Shown here: positions 25,556-34,816 of the stretch, piece after piece
Numbering within the stretch: the first letter of the stretch is position 1
Layout: each line of letters opens with the position of its first letter
DNA from: Candidatus Leptofilum gracile
Lineage (GTDB): Bacteria > Chloroflexota > Anaerolineae > Promineifilales > Promineifilaceae
Length of the DNA: 64,000 nucleotides
NCBI GenBank assembly: GCA_016713825.1
Contig: JADJOJ010000011.1
Span: 248,001 to 312,000, forward strand
Direction: 5' to 3'
The notes under the pieces: model-generated
Seen by the model: only the letters and a program-made list of their open reading frames with translations
What the model was told of the DNA's origin: nothing
Database searches by the model: none
Program-made: the position numbers and the translations under genes

Positions 25556-28018
25556 TTAGTCCGTACAGAGCGCTGCCTGGAGCACATCATCCATCGTGTG
25601 TGCCAAAATGAAGGTTAGCGTCTCTTTGATTTCAGGGGGTAATTCAGCCAAATCGGGCTCGTTTTGCTGGGGGAGGATCACTTTTTTAAGGCCAGCGCGA
25701 TGGGCTGCCAGCACTTTTTCCTTGAGTCCGCCTACGGGCATAATTTGGCCGCGTAAGGTGATTTCTCCCGTCATGCCGGTATCTTCGCAGACGGCGCATT
25801 CGGTGAGCAATGAGGCGAGTGCCGTGGCGATGGTGATGCCAGCAGAGGGGCCATCTTTGGGAATGGCCCCGGCGGGAATATGAATGTGAATGTCGTGTTT
25901 GTCGAAAAAATTGGGGGCGACGCCTATTTGTTCGGCTTTGGCCCGCACGTAGGTGAGGGCGGCCTGGGCAGATTCTTGCATCACTTCGCCCAGCTGGCCA
26001 GTGATGGTGAGCCCTTTTTGGCCGGGCATTTTGGCGGCTTCAATAAACAAAATGTGGCCGCCGGTGCTGGTCCAGGCGAGGCCGGTGGCGACGCCGGGGG
26101 TGCGGGTGCGCTGGGCTGTGTCTGGCTGGTAGCGGGCGGGGCCGAGCAGGTTTGGCAGCTGGTTTGCGGTGATGGTTTGGGGGTGGGTGGCGGCAAAATC
26201 TGGCTGTTGGGCAACGGCCGTTGCCACTTTGCGGCACACTCTTCCAATTTGCCGTTCTAGCTCGCGCACGCCTGCTTCGCGGGTGTAATCGCGGATGATT
26301 TGCTGGAGAACGGCCGTTTCCACCCCAATCTCATCTGGCAGCAGCCCGTTTTCGTGAATTTGCCGGGGCAGCAGGTATTGGGCTGCAATGGCCACCTTTT
26401 CTGATTCCATGTAGCCTGCCAGGCGGATAACTTCCATGCGGTCTTGCAGGGCGACGGGGATGGCATCCAGCGTGTTGGCTGTGGTGATGAACATCACTTC
26501 AGAGAGGTCAAAAGGCACGTCCAAATAATGATCGCGGAAGGTGCGGTTCTGCTCTGGGTCTAGCACTTCTAGCAGGGCAGAGGCGGGATCGCCGCGAAAA
26601 TCGGCCCCTAGCTTGTCGATCTCGTCTAGAATGATGACGGGATTTTTGCTTTGGGTGCGGCGCAGCATTTGCATGATACGCCCTGGCAGTGCGGCGATGT
26701 AGGTGCGGCGGTGTCCGCGAATTTCGGCTTCGTCGCGCATGCCGCCCAGGGAGATGCGGGCAAATTTGCGCCCCATCGCCCGGGCAATGGAGCGGCCTAA
26801 TGAGGTTTTGCCGACGCCGGGCGGCCCCACAAAGCAGAGGATGGCTCCGAGACGATCGGGACGGTAGCTGGATACGGCCGTATCCACCATGCGCCCTTCG
26901 CGCAGCCGCCGCACCGCCAAAAATTCCACAATGCGCTCTTTTACCTCATCCAGCCCGTGGTGGTCTTCATCCAGCACGGCCCGCGCGTGCTGCAAATCGA
27001 GGTTGTCGGTACTGGTTTGGGTCCAGGGCAGATTGACCAGCCATTCCAGGTAGGTGCGCACCACACCGTACTCGGCGGCCGCCACCGGCAGCCGGGTCAG
27101 GCGGCTTAGTTCCCGTTCGGCTTCCTGCCGGGCTTCGGCGGGCATGTTGGCTTCGTCAATTTTGCTGCGGAAGGTTTGGGCTTCTACCTCGCGCTCGTCG
27201 GCTTCGCCCAGCTCGCGCTGAATCGCTTTTAGCTGCTCGCGCAGAAAATATTCGCGCTGCGCCTGCTCCATCTGCCCAAACGCTTCAGAGCGGATGCGCT
27301 GCCCCATCTCCATGATTTGCGTTTCTTTGCCGATGTGCCGCACCAGCCAGCCGAGTTTTTCTGCTATGCTGTTGAATTCCAGGAACTTTTGGGCGTCGCT
27401 GAGTTCCAGCTGTAGGTAAGTGGCGATGGTGTAGACGAGCTGGAGGGGCTGTTCCAGGTTGAGGCTGGAGGCGAGTAAATCACCGGGGATGCTGGGCACA
27501 AATTCAGCCAGGCGCATGAACATGTCTACCAGATTGCGGGCCATTGCTTCGGTTTGGGTGGTGCTGCGGATGTCTTCTGGCAGCGGTTCTATTTCGGCAA
27601 CCAGGAATGGTTCTGTGGTGACGAAGGTTTTGATGCGGAAGCGGTTGAGGCCGTTGACCAGCATGCGGACGGTGCCATCTTGGCGGCGCAGCTGGCGGTG
27701 CACGGCGGCGATGGTGCCAATCCGGTAAATTTCTTCGGGGCCGGGCAGGGCGCGGTCGCGGTTGTGGCTGGCGCAGAGGCCGATGAGGCCGGTTTGCGGG
27801 TCGGTGTTTTCTAGCAGGCGGATGGAGCGGGGCTGGCCCACGTTGAGGGGAACGGCCGTATGCGGGTAAACTACCAGTCCGCGCAGGGGCAAGATGGGCA
27901 GCGTTGTGGGGAAGTTGGCCTGGGTGAGGGAACGGCCGTTGCTGGGGCCATTTTCTTCCGCCACCAACAGCGAACCGTCCTGAAACGTGCCATCGTTGAG
28001 CTTGTGCGAACTGTTCAT
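25556..28018 (-). CDS. lon: ATP-dependent protease Lon
   Basis: An 820-aa Lon protease, which unfolds and degrades damaged and regulatory proteins in the cytoplasm. A short unusual N-terminal extension (about 38 residues) precedes the LON substrate-binding domain (PILPLRGLVVYPH). A coiled-coil linker follows, then the AAA+ module with Walker A GPPGVGKTS near residue 394 and Walker B IILDEIDKLG. The peptidase domain has catalytic Ser725 in KDGPSAG and the partner Lys near 768 (GLKEKV). I start at ATG 28018; a TTG eight codons upstream is possible. It is the central gene of a probable operon with small membrane proteins upstream and a response regulator downstream. Confidence 0.97.
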   Translation of the reverse strand: MNSSHKLNDGTFQDGSLLVAEENGPSNGRSLTQANFPTTLPILPLRGLVVYPHTAVPLNVGQPRSIRLLENTDPQTGLIGLCASHNRDRALPGPEEIYRIGTIAAVHRQLRRQDGTVRMLVNGLNRFRIKTFVTTEPFLVAEIEPLPEDIRSTTQTEAMARNLVDMFMRLAEFVPSIPGDLLASSLNLEQPLQLVYTIATYLQLELSDAQKFLEFNSIAEKLGWLVRHIGKETQIMEMGQRIRSEAFGQMEQAQREYFLREQLKAIQRELGEADEREVEAQTFRSKIDEANMPAEARQEAERELSRLTRLPVAAAEYGVVRTYLEWLVNLPWTQTSTDNLDLQHARAVLDEDHHGLDEVKERIVEFLAVRRLREGRMVDTAVSSYRPDRLGAILCFVGPPGVGKTSLGRSIARAMGRKFARISLGGMRDEAEIRGHRRTYIAALPGRIMQMLRRTQSKNPVIILDEIDKLGADFRGDPASALLEVLDPEQNRTFRDHYLDVPFDLSEVMFITTANTLDAIPVALQDRMEVIRLAGYMESEKVAIAAQYLLPRQIHENGLLPDEIGVETAVLQQIIRDYTREAGVRELERQIGRVCRKVATAVAQQPDFAATHPQTITANQLPNLLGPARYQPDTAQRTRTPGVATGLAWTSTGGHILFIEAAKMPGQKGLTITGQLGEVMQESAQAALTYVRAKAEQIGVAPNFFDKHDIHIHIPAGAIPKDGPSAGITIATALASLLTECAVCEDTGMTGEITLRGQIMPVGGLKEKVLAAHRAGLKKVILPQQNEPDLAELPPEIKETLTFILAHTMDDVLQAALCTD

Positions 28019-28069
28019 GCGTAAAAGTGGGTTGCGAACCAACCGCTGGTTTGGGTTACCGTTTGGCTC

Positions 28070-28291
28070 CTATTTGCCGTCGCCCAAAGAGGCAATACCG
28101 CGAATAACGCCAATGATGGCGATGCCGGTGCTGAGCAAATCTTTGGTGGAGATTTCTGGGGGGCCGCCCCGGTTGCTTTCGGCAGAACGGGCCAGCAAAT
28201 AGGCGGTGCCTGCGCCAATGAGGGCGCCACCGGCAGCACCGATAATTAACAGTTTTGTTTTCCAGTTGGTATCTAGATTTTCTTGATTCAT
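28070..28291 (-). CDS. Small membrane protein with glycine-zipper helix
   Basis: A 73-aa protein with one Gly/Ala-rich hydrophobic helix (LLIIGAAGGALIGAGTAYLLA) and a second weakly hydrophobic stretch (LLSTGIAIIGVIRGIASL). I start at ATG 28291, with GGAG eleven bases upstream; an upstream TTG is less likely. It lies 51 bp upstream of lon on the same strand. Many Chloroflexota carry similar small proteins of unknown role; this is a recollection, not a search result. Confidence 0.7.
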   Translation of the reverse strand: MNQENLDTNWKTKLLIIGAAGGALIGAGTAYLLARSAESNRGGPPEISTKDLLSTGIAIIGVIRGIASLGDGK

Positions 28292-28343
28292 AGTTTGTTC
28301 TACTCCGCGTAAAGACAAATCTGGTTTTGTTTTGGGTTGGGTC

Positions 28344-28922
28344 TTACTGGCGATCGGTATGGGAACGGCCGCTCAGGCGGGCCAGCCGGGTGTTGATGTA
28401 GGTCATGGTGGCGTTGAATTTGATGACAGGGGTTACCAGTTTGGGCATCAGCTGATCGATCTGCCGGTAGAGGCCGCTGAGTTTTTGGTCTAACTTCCAG
28501 AGGAGCAGGCGGAAACGGCCGTACTTGTTTTGCAAAGAGGGTTCCCCCTCACTTTTGCGCGACTTCCGCCAATAGATCAGCCCGCCAAAAATGCCCACCA
28601 GCAGCAGGCCAAAGATGAACGCCACCGGCAGCATGAACAGGATGAAAATAATGTCGGCCACGCCAGAAAGAAAGAGGCGCGTATCTGCCTGCGGCGGCCA
28701 AATGGCGATGATGAGCAGGTAGATGAAAAAGCCGAATGCCGCTGTGGTGATCAAGCCCAGTGGCAGGTAGACGGCCAACCGGTTAAAGCGTTTTAAGGCC
28801 TGGGCGCGTTGCAGTTGAACGGCCGTTGGCACAAACGGATCAGCCTGCTCTACTGGTGGCCATCTCTCTACGCCGCCAGAGGCCGGATAATAAGATTGGG
28901 GATCGTTGGGCGCTGAATTCAT
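28344..28922 (-). CDS. Membrane protein of unknown function, 192 aa
   Basis: A Pro-rich soluble N-terminus (about 1-45) is followed by two strong transmembrane segments (VYLPLGLITTAAFGFFIYLL and a long IIFILFMLPVAFIFGLLLV region) and a basic cytoplasmic tail with amphipathic helix LWKLDQKLSGLYRQIDQLMP. I recognise no family. ATG 28922 is chosen over a TTG six codons earlier. It is the first gene of the minus-strand run leading to lon, with a 52-bp gap to the next small membrane protein. Confidence 0.7.
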   Translation of the reverse strand: MNSAPNDPQSYYPASGGVERWPPVEQADPFVPTAVQLQRAQALKRFNRLAVYLPLGLITTAAFGFFIYLLIIAIWPPQADTRLFLSGVADIIFILFMLPVAFIFGLLLVGIFGGLIYWRKSRKSEGEPSLQNKYGRFRLLLWKLDQKLSGLYRQIDQLMPKLVTPVIKFNATMTYINTRLARLSGRSHTDRQ

Positions 28923-29028
28923 GTTTCTTGCTTTGTCCAAAATTGCCGCCAGGCATCATTCATCAAAGTCAGCTTTCATTGTAACACAACTGCGCTTTTT
29001 AGGGCATCTTATGTGAATTGATTAGGAC

Positions 29029-29047
29029 TTACGCAGTTGCTCTGGTC
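29029..29047 (+). repeat. 19-nt dispersed repeat, copy 2
   Basis: TTACGCAGTTGCTCTGGTC matches 18406-18424 at 18 of 19 positions. It lies in the 304-bp gap 28923-29226, which otherwise holds only the hairpin at 29154-29183 and no gene I can support. Confidence 0.5.
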
Positions 29048-29153
29048 AGGAGACTGGCCGAGCCAGTGGTGGCACGGTGGGGACACCGGCCACAGCCCTT
29101 TAAGTGCGTAACTCCTCTTGATATTGACCATTCACCAGCGCTGCTAAACGCAA

Positions 29154-29183
29154 AAGTTCCCCACGCCACAGCATGGGGAACTT
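29154..29183 (-). terminator. Probable terminator after the OsmC gene
   Basis: AAGTTCCCCA pairs perfectly with TGGGGAACTT around a 10-nt loop. Read on the minus strand the stem is followed by TTTTGCG, 44 bp beyond the OsmC stop. Confidence 0.55.
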
Positions 29184-29226
29184 AACAAGCGCCCAGCAAA
29201 GAACCGCCTAAAAGCGATCCTGGTAA

Positions 29227-29670
29227 TTATTCTGCGGCTTTTACAATTTCAAAGCTGTGGCTCAATGTGGCCACGCCGCGAATGGTAGCGGCCACCGAAC
29301 AATACTTTTCTTCGGAAAGGGCAATGGCGCGGGCCACCTTGTCTGGGTCCAGATCAACCCCTTCCACCGTGTAATGTTGGTGGATTTCGGTGAACTGGTA
29401 AGGCGGGTCAGACGCCTGCTGGCCGTTCACCTGCACGTACAGGTTGGTCAACTGCTGGCGCTGGCGGCCCAGAATCATCACCACATCGTAAGCCGAGCAG
29501 GAAGCCAGGCTCAACATGAGCAGGTCAGATGGCTTTACCGCCTTCCACTCCTGCCAGCTCTCATCATCATCCTTGGGCCAGGAGCCAGACATGACGACAT
29601 GGCCAAAAGAATCCCGGCCAATGAACATCTTGCTGCCCTGTCCCGTCCACTTTAAGGCAACGTTACTCAT
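29227..29670 (-). CDS. OsmC/Ohr family protein
   Basis: A 147-aa OsmC-fold protein; the family reduces organic hydroperoxides with two redox cysteines. C58 (LASCSAYDVV) and C124 (EKYCSVAATI) sit at the expected places. The first cysteine lies at the start of the central helix, as usual. The longer 'YhfA-like' subgroup often has other roles, so peroxidase activity is likely but not certain. Its ATG overlaps the stop of the small membrane protein gene by four bases, which makes a glgP, membrane protein, OsmC unit. A hairpin terminator follows at 29154-29183. Confidence 0.9.
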   Translation of the reverse strand: MSNVALKWTGQGSKMFIGRDSFGHVVMSGSWPKDDDESWQEWKAVKPSDLLMLSLASCSAYDVVMILGRQRQQLTNLYVQVNGQQASDPPYQFTEIHQHYTVEGVDLDPDKVARAIALSEEKYCSVAATIRGVATLSHSFEIVKAAE

Positions 29671-30014
29671 GGTGTACAGCTACTCTCCTCAACTGGTAGT
29701 GGGGCATCGGTGAGTGGGTCGTAACATTGGCAGAAAGAGGTGTTTTGGTTACGGCCGTTTCCCTCCCACAAAATGTAAAAAAGATTGGTCCGGCTGCAAT
29801 TCTCCACCCGGCGCGCCTCACGTATCCACTCAATCCCAATGCCGCTGGATTCCTCTTCTTGCACCATGAAAAAGCGCATATGGCTGCGTGGATCATCGCC
29901 AAACTGCACCTCTCCCCGCGTCGCCAAAAAAAAGGCAAACGTCGGGAAAGCCATAATCATGAGCCAAAAAACAATCACAACGGCATACCCCAGCCGCTTT
30001 AACCAACGATTCAT
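29667..30014 (-). CDS. Small single-pass membrane or exported protein, 115 aa
   Basis: An N-terminal hydrophobic helix (GYAVVIVFWLMIMAFPTFAFFL) preceded by basic residues, then an outside-facing domain with several cysteines (ENCSRT, CQCYDP, SSCTP) that could form disulfides. I recognise no family. It lies six bases downstream of the glgP stop and overlaps the OsmC start by ATGA, so it is very likely cotranscribed and real. Confidence 0.7.
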   Translation of the reverse strand: MNRWLKRLGYAVVIVFWLMIMAFPTFAFFLATRGEVQFGDDPRSHMRFFMVQEEESSGIGIEWIREARRVENCSRTNLFYILWEGNGRNQNTSFCQCYDPLTDAPLPVEESSCTP

Positions 30015-30020
30015 ACTTTT

Positions 30021-32165
30021 TTATACAGGCGTGGTTTCACTCGCCAACATCGCCTTCACGTACAGCTCATTTGTGTACTCTTTAATCATGCGCCGCGTCC
30101 CAAACATAGGCGCATTCGAGCGAATGCTGGCACGCATAATTTCCACCCAGCCACGCGGCGTACCGTCCCGATCACGATCGTAATAAAGCGGCACAATCTC
30201 ATCCTCTAGCAGCTGGTAGATAAAGTTCGCATCAAAACTATCCTGGGCTTCATGGTTATCAAACTCACGCTCGTCCCCAATGGCCCAGCCATTGGCCCCA
30301 TTATACCCTTCAACCCACCAACCATCTAAAATACTCAGGTTCGGGATGCCATTGATGGCCGCTTTCATGCCGCTGGTGCCGCTGGCTTCACGCGGGCGGC
30401 GCGGGTTGTTTAGCCACACGTCTACACCCTGGGTCAGGTAACGCGCCATGTGCATGTCGTAATCTTCAATAAAGGCAATACGGCCGCCTAGCTGGTTGTG
30501 TTTGGCCAGATTGTAAATGTGCTGGATGAGCGATTTGCCAGGTTCATCGGCAGGGTGCGCCTTACCGGCAAACACAATCTGTACCGGGCGGTGCGTATCC
30601 AACAGCATGCGCTGAAGCCGCTCCAGATCGCGGAAGATGAGCGTGGCCCGTTTGTAGGTAGCAAAGCGCCGGGCAAAACCGATCGTCAACGCTTCTGGGT
30701 CTAGCAGGGTGCCGCTGGTAAGGACCTGTGTCGGGTCATTGCTGCCATTTACCCACCGGCGGCGCACCCGCTCGCGCAGATAGCTCATCAACTTGCGCTT
30801 CAGGTCCAGATGCACCTGCCACAATTCATCATCCGGCGCTTCAGCCAGGCGCTGCCAGATCGCCTCGTTATCTTGTTGCTCTAGCCAGCTGGGGCCGAGG
30901 TATTTGTCGAAAACATTGTGCATTTCACCAGCAATCCAGGTAGAAACATGCACGCCATTGGTGATGGAGCTAATCGGCACTTCGTTTGCCGGTTTGTCGG
31001 GCCAAACTTCTTGCCACATTTCGCGGGATACTTCGCCATGCAGCCGGCTTACGCCATTAGACAACCCAGAAAGCCGCAGGGCCAGTACAGTCATGTTAAA
31101 CGCCATGCCCCACTCTTCTTCGTGCCCGCCCAGGCCAAGAAAATGTTCGCGGCTGATACCCAGTTCATCCCAATACCCGTTGAAATATTGTTCTACAAGC
31201 TGGAAGCCGAAGGCGTCGTGCCCGGCGGGTACGGGGGTGTGGGTGGTGAAGACGGAGCGTTTGCTAACAATGCTGGATGCTTCATCGAAGCTTTTGCCCT
31301 GAGACACGAGTTCCCGGATGCATTCCAGGATGAGGAAGGCGGAGTGCCCTTCGTTCATATGCCAGACGGAGGGGTTGATGCCCAAGGCGCGTAGGGCGCG
31401 CACGCCGCCGATGCCCAGCATAATTTCCTGGCGAATGCGTGTTTCGGTATTGCCAGAGTAAAGCCGGGCCGACAGTTCACGGTCCCACGGTTCGTTTTCG
31501 TCTACGTCTGTATCTAGCAGGAAGAGGGGGTTGCGCCCAACCCGAACGTGCCAGATGCGGGCGTGCACCGGACGCCCACCCAGGTTCACGGAGATGCGCA
31601 TTTCGTGCCCATTTTCATCTAAAACGGTGCGGACGGGGGCCTGGCTGATATCTAGCTGGTGGTAGACGGCTTCTTGCCAGCCGTGTGAGGGGAGGCGCTG
31701 GCGGAAGTACCCCTGCGGGTACATAAAGCCTACGCCGACAAAGGGCAGGCCGAGGTCGCTGGCCTCTTTGGCGTGATCGCCGGAGAGGATGCCCAGGCCA
31801 CCAGAGTAGATGGGCAGGGAGCTGTGCAAGCCGAACTCAAATGAGAAGTAGGCGATGGTTTTGTGACCCAGTTCTGGATAGGTTTGATGGAACCATGTGT
31901 TTTGGCTTTGCATGGTTTCATCGAACTGGATCATGACTTTGTTGTATTGCCTAACAAATATGGCGTCTTGGGCGGCTTTTTGGAGTTGAGAGGGGCTAAT
32001 TTCTTGGAGCATTTGCACGGGGTTGTGCAGGGTTTTGCGCCAGAGGGGGTAGTCGAGGCGGCGGAAGAGGCCGCGGGCTTCGGGGGTCCAACTCCACCAG
32101 AGGTTGTAGGCGAGTTCTGGCAGACGGCCGATTTTTTCTGGAACTTTATCATTCAAATGCATCAT
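30021..32165 (-). CDS. glgP: Alpha-glucan (glycogen) phosphorylase
   Basis: A 714-aa GT35 phosphorylase that releases glucose 1-phosphate from glycogen or maltodextrin. It is the shorter bacterial/archaeal type with an N-terminal DUF3417-like region (LPELAYNLWWSWTPEARGLF). The substrate region contains HMNEGHSAFL, and the PLP-binding Lys is K601 in the motif EASGTSGMKAAINGIPNLS. AGGA sits eight bases before the ATG pair at 32160-32165; either Met could be used. It heads a unit with the small membrane protein and OsmC. No glgA, glgB or glgC is in the window. A 13-bp inverted repeat upstream at 32287-32337 may act as operator. Confidence 0.95.
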   Translation of the reverse strand: MMHLNDKVPEKIGRLPELAYNLWWSWTPEARGLFRRLDYPLWRKTLHNPVQMLQEISPSQLQKAAQDAIFVRQYNKVMIQFDETMQSQNTWFHQTYPELGHKTIAYFSFEFGLHSSLPIYSGGLGILSGDHAKEASDLGLPFVGVGFMYPQGYFRQRLPSHGWQEAVYHQLDISQAPVRTVLDENGHEMRISVNLGGRPVHARIWHVRVGRNPLFLLDTDVDENEPWDRELSARLYSGNTETRIRQEIMLGIGGVRALRALGINPSVWHMNEGHSAFLILECIRELVSQGKSFDEASSIVSKRSVFTTHTPVPAGHDAFGFQLVEQYFNGYWDELGISREHFLGLGGHEEEWGMAFNMTVLALRLSGLSNGVSRLHGEVSREMWQEVWPDKPANEVPISSITNGVHVSTWIAGEMHNVFDKYLGPSWLEQQDNEAIWQRLAEAPDDELWQVHLDLKRKLMSYLRERVRRRWVNGSNDPTQVLTSGTLLDPEALTIGFARRFATYKRATLIFRDLERLQRMLLDTHRPVQIVFAGKAHPADEPGKSLIQHIYNLAKHNQLGGRIAFIEDYDMHMARYLTQGVDVWLNNPRRPREASGTSGMKAAINGIPNLSILDGWWVEGYNGANGWAIGDEREFDNHEAQDSFDANFIYQLLEDEIVPLYYDRDRDGTPRGWVEIMRASIRSNAPMFGTRRMIKEYTNELYVKAMLASETTPV

Positions 32166-32286
32166 GTTTACTTTCCTTTTACGTAAATGGCATCCAGGTT
32201 CATGATGTGGTGAAAATCTTTAGATGCTTCTGTCCATTTACATGGTGGCGGCTTTTTTGGTTAAGGTCAAAAAAAAGATACAGATT

Positions 32287-32337
32287 GCCTAACTAGTTGC
32301 GGTGGCAAACAATAGTTGACGCATCAACTAGTTAGGC
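32287..32337. repeat. Inverted repeat upstream of glgP
   Basis: GCCTAACTAGTTG (32287-32299) is the exact reverse complement of 32325-32337 with a 25-nt spacer; inside, GTTGA and TCAAC form a second small stem. It lies between the end of the ATP-grasp gene (32388) and the glgP start (32165), so it may be a terminator-like hairpin or an operator. No T-run follows. Confidence 0.5.
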
Positions 32338-32387
32338 GAGATTATAACACGCTTGGGTCGGTTTGGGGCAACTGCATTTTGCTTTTG

Positions 32388-33305
32388 TTACTGCTGGTTG
32401 AATACGCCGGTTTGCGGTAACGGCCGTTTGGCCCGTTCTATAGCCAGAGTCGCGATTTCGCTAACAAACCATTGGAACTGGGTTTCAGTCATCAGGGTCA
32501 AATCGATGTCGGGGGTGGGGTAGGTGCCGTTGATAACGTAGGCAACCTCATCTTTGATGACAAATTCCACCATGTTGATGTCGTACTGATATGCCTGGGT
32601 GATGCGGCAGGCGTCGTGGGCCAGCTGTTGCCCCAGGGAGCTGTTGTTGTCCAGGATGTTTTGTTGGTAACGGCCGTGTTTCACCGAATAATTGAGGGAG
32701 AGCACGTTCTCTTGTCCAACCACAAAGCTGTGTACGTGCTGATCCGATTCGATAATTTGCTGCAAAATTTTGGTGCGGGTGCTGCTTTCGTCATACTGCT
32801 GGATGAGCTCATCCACATTGTGCACCCGGGTTACACCGCGTCGGCCAGTGGCTTTGTTGTCTTTGAAGATGGCGGGCACGCCGACGTAGTCGATGATCGC
32901 TTGCCAATCCATGGGGTATTTCAGGTTGCGAAAGGTGCTGGGGGTGACGTCGTACTCTACTTGTTTGTTGGGCAGCACCACGGTGCGGGGGGTTTTTAGG
33001 CCCAGCTTGTTGACCAAAACCGTGCCAGAGAATTTACTGTCGGCAGAGGTTGTGAAGGTGTTGTTGATTATGTAAGCCCCTTGAATGGCCGCATATTTGA
33101 GGTAAGCACGGTAATAGGGAATTTCGTGGGAAATGCGGTCGATGATGACAGCGTAGTCGCACGGCTCGTCCATCAGGGTGCCACCGAGTTTAACCAATTC
33201 GGCCGTGACGTCTTCGTCGCTTTCGTTGACGGCTTTCATAAACGCTTCAGGCCATTCCCACTCTTGCCCAATGATGAGACCAATCTTTTTTGCCTGTTTG
33301 CTCAT
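32388..33305 (-). CDS. ATP-grasp domain protein
   Basis: A 305-aa protein with a preATP-grasp N-terminus (KIGLIIGQEWEWPEAF), a central lid region with VPAIFKDNKATGRRGVTRV and the end of the fold at VEFVIKDEVAYVINGTYPTPDID, where acidic residues would bind Mg-ATP. ATP-grasp enzymes ligate a carboxylate to an amine or thiol. The substrate cannot be predicted. GGGAG lies ten bases before the ATG. It follows the QTMAN-like glycosyltransferase by 112 bp on the same strand; joint function is possible but unproven. Confidence 0.8.
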   Translation of the reverse strand: MSKQAKKIGLIIGQEWEWPEAFMKAVNESDEDVTAELVKLGGTLMDEPCDYAVIIDRISHEIPYYRAYLKYAAIQGAYIINNTFTTSADSKFSGTVLVNKLGLKTPRTVVLPNKQVEYDVTPSTFRNLKYPMDWQAIIDYVGVPAIFKDNKATGRRGVTRVHNVDELIQQYDESSTRTKILQQIIESDQHVHSFVVGQENVLSLNYSVKHGRYQQNILDNNSSLGQQLAHDACRITQAYQYDINMVEFVIKDEVAYVINGTYPTPDIDLTLMTETQFQWFVSEIATLAIERAKRPLPQTGVFNQQ

Positions 33306-33417
33306 GAACTATTTTCTCCCAGAGGTTTTGCCTGTATTTAAATGTTGATTGGCGACTTTGTCTGCTTGGTTGTTCCTGAAAACGATACCCCAAACCGAGC
33401 GGCGTGCCAAACCGATT

Positions 33418-34575
33418 TTAAGATTTTGCACTGGTGTGTGGCAAGGAGGATTGGTACAGTTTTTGCAGCGCTTCATCATACAAAGGGGTGGTGTGCTGCC
33501 AGGAAAAGTGGGAAACGGCCGTTCCCACCGCCATTCCAATTTGCCGCACCGCTTCCCGATGGGTCAGGGCCCAGGCTAATTTTTGTGCCAGATCCGCTTC
33601 TGTTTCATACAGGCAGGTGGCGTGGTAAGCAGGTGGTAGCAGGTCTGGGTAGCTCAGCCGGTTGGGCAGCAGCGGAAAGGTGTGGCAATGAATTGCCTCT
33701 AAAATGCTGATGCCAAAAAATTCGTGGTGGGCGCTAGAAAGGGTGATGTCGGCCTGCCACAGCAGGCGGCGGTAGGTGGGCAGATCGGCGTGCCCCAGGT
33801 GCACAATGCGGTCTCCTAGCCGTTGAATCGCTTTGTTGAAGCTAGACGGCCGTTTGCCATACTGCTGCCCACAAAGCGCTACCTCAAACTGGTGCCCCGC
33901 CTCGGCTGCGGCATACAGCGCCGCAAAAAACGCTTCCGGATTTTTGTCGTACTCCCAGCGCTGGTTCCACAAAATGAGGGGGACGCGGTTGGGGGTTTTG
34001 CCCTTGCCCTCGCGGCCCAGGCGGCCAAAATCTACCCCCACCGGCAGCACTGCGCTTTTGTGGTGCAGCTTGTCGATGGCGTTTAGCTCGTTGTACTCAG
34101 GGAAACGTTTCAAAAAGTGGGGCAGGGCGGCAAAAAAGCTGCTGAGGTGGTAATGCGAATTAAAAAAGACGCGATCGGCAGCCAGCATCGAGGCAATATT
34201 AATGAAAGCATAATGTTGATCCCGCTCGCCCAACTGGCGGCGCATGGGGCCGGTACGGCCGTTTTGGGGCAATGGGTAAGTGAGCTGGTTTTCATGCATG
34301 TAAACGGCCGTGGGGATATGCGCCGTTTGCGCCCGAGTGAGGGCCAAAAACGTGGTCAAATCCAGCATATCGGTGGCCAAAAGCAGGTCTGGTTGGGCAT
34401 TTTGTGCCAAAAAGCGGCGAGCCAGCGTAATGGCCCCGCCATGCATGCGCCACTTCCAAAAACGGTCTGGTAACGTGAGCAGGGTGATGGCGTGTTGGCT
34501 GCTTTTTTGCCAGCCTTCAGCCCACGCTTTGTGGCTGCCGCCATGATAGGGAGAAATGAGGTGAATTTGCAGCAT
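33418..34575 (-). CDS. GTDC1/QTMAN-like glycosyltransferase (DUF3524 + GT4), possible tRNA-queuosine mannosyltransferase
   Basis: A 385-aa glycosyltransferase. The N-terminus (MLQIHLISPYHGGSHKAW and KWRMHGGAITLA) matches DUF3524, the signature of GTDC1, the animal enzyme that mannosylates queuosine in tRNA-Asp. The C-terminal GT4 fold has NQRWEYDKNPEAFFAAL and the donor-site segment SSAHHEFFGISILEAIHCHTFPLLP. Length matches bacterial homologues. I choose ATG 34575, the conserved start; an upstream GTG would add 11 unlikely residues. Activity on queuosine is inferred from family, and no queuosine synthesis gene (tgt, queA, queG) is in the window. It is divergent from the iscX-nuo unit. Confidence 0.82.
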   Translation of the reverse strand: MLQIHLISPYHGGSHKAWAEGWQKSSQHAITLLTLPDRFWKWRMHGGAITLARRFLAQNAQPDLLLATDMLDLTTFLALTRAQTAHIPTAVYMHENQLTYPLPQNGRTGPMRRQLGERDQHYAFINIASMLAADRVFFNSHYHLSSFFAALPHFLKRFPEYNELNAIDKLHHKSAVLPVGVDFGRLGREGKGKTPNRVPLILWNQRWEYDKNPEAFFAALYAAAEAGHQFEVALCGQQYGKRPSSFNKAIQRLGDRIVHLGHADLPTYRRLLWQADITLSSAHHEFFGISILEAIHCHTFPLLPNRLSYPDLLPPAYHATCLYETEADLAQKLAWALTHREAVRQIGMAVGTAVSHFSWQHTTPLYDEALQKLYQSSLPHTSAKS

Positions 34576-34816
34576 GATTTTTGACAACTTACCCGGCCAA
34601 AGATACACTAATTGTGAAAAATGTCATAAATAAACTCGCCCCAAAAATGACATTGTAATATACTTAAACTTGGTAAAATAAAGATAAAAGTTGGCAAAAA
34701 ACAAACACCAATTTTGTTTTTACTTTAAAACAGAAAATTTCCCTGTAAACGGCCGTTCCCAAAAATTGTTAAGACGGCCGTAGGGTGAGCAAAATCGCCA
34801 GACAGGTAACCACTCG
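34576..34816. promoter_or_regulatory. Divergent AT-rich promoter region, unresolved
   Basis: About 240 bp between the divergent QTMAN-like and iscX genes, strikingly AT-rich over 34610-34740. TGTCAT/ATGACA form an inverted repeat around 34622-34653. Several TATA-like hexamers are present, but I cannot assign a single -35/-10 pair. Two ACGGCCGT octamers lie at its right end. Confidence 0.4.
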
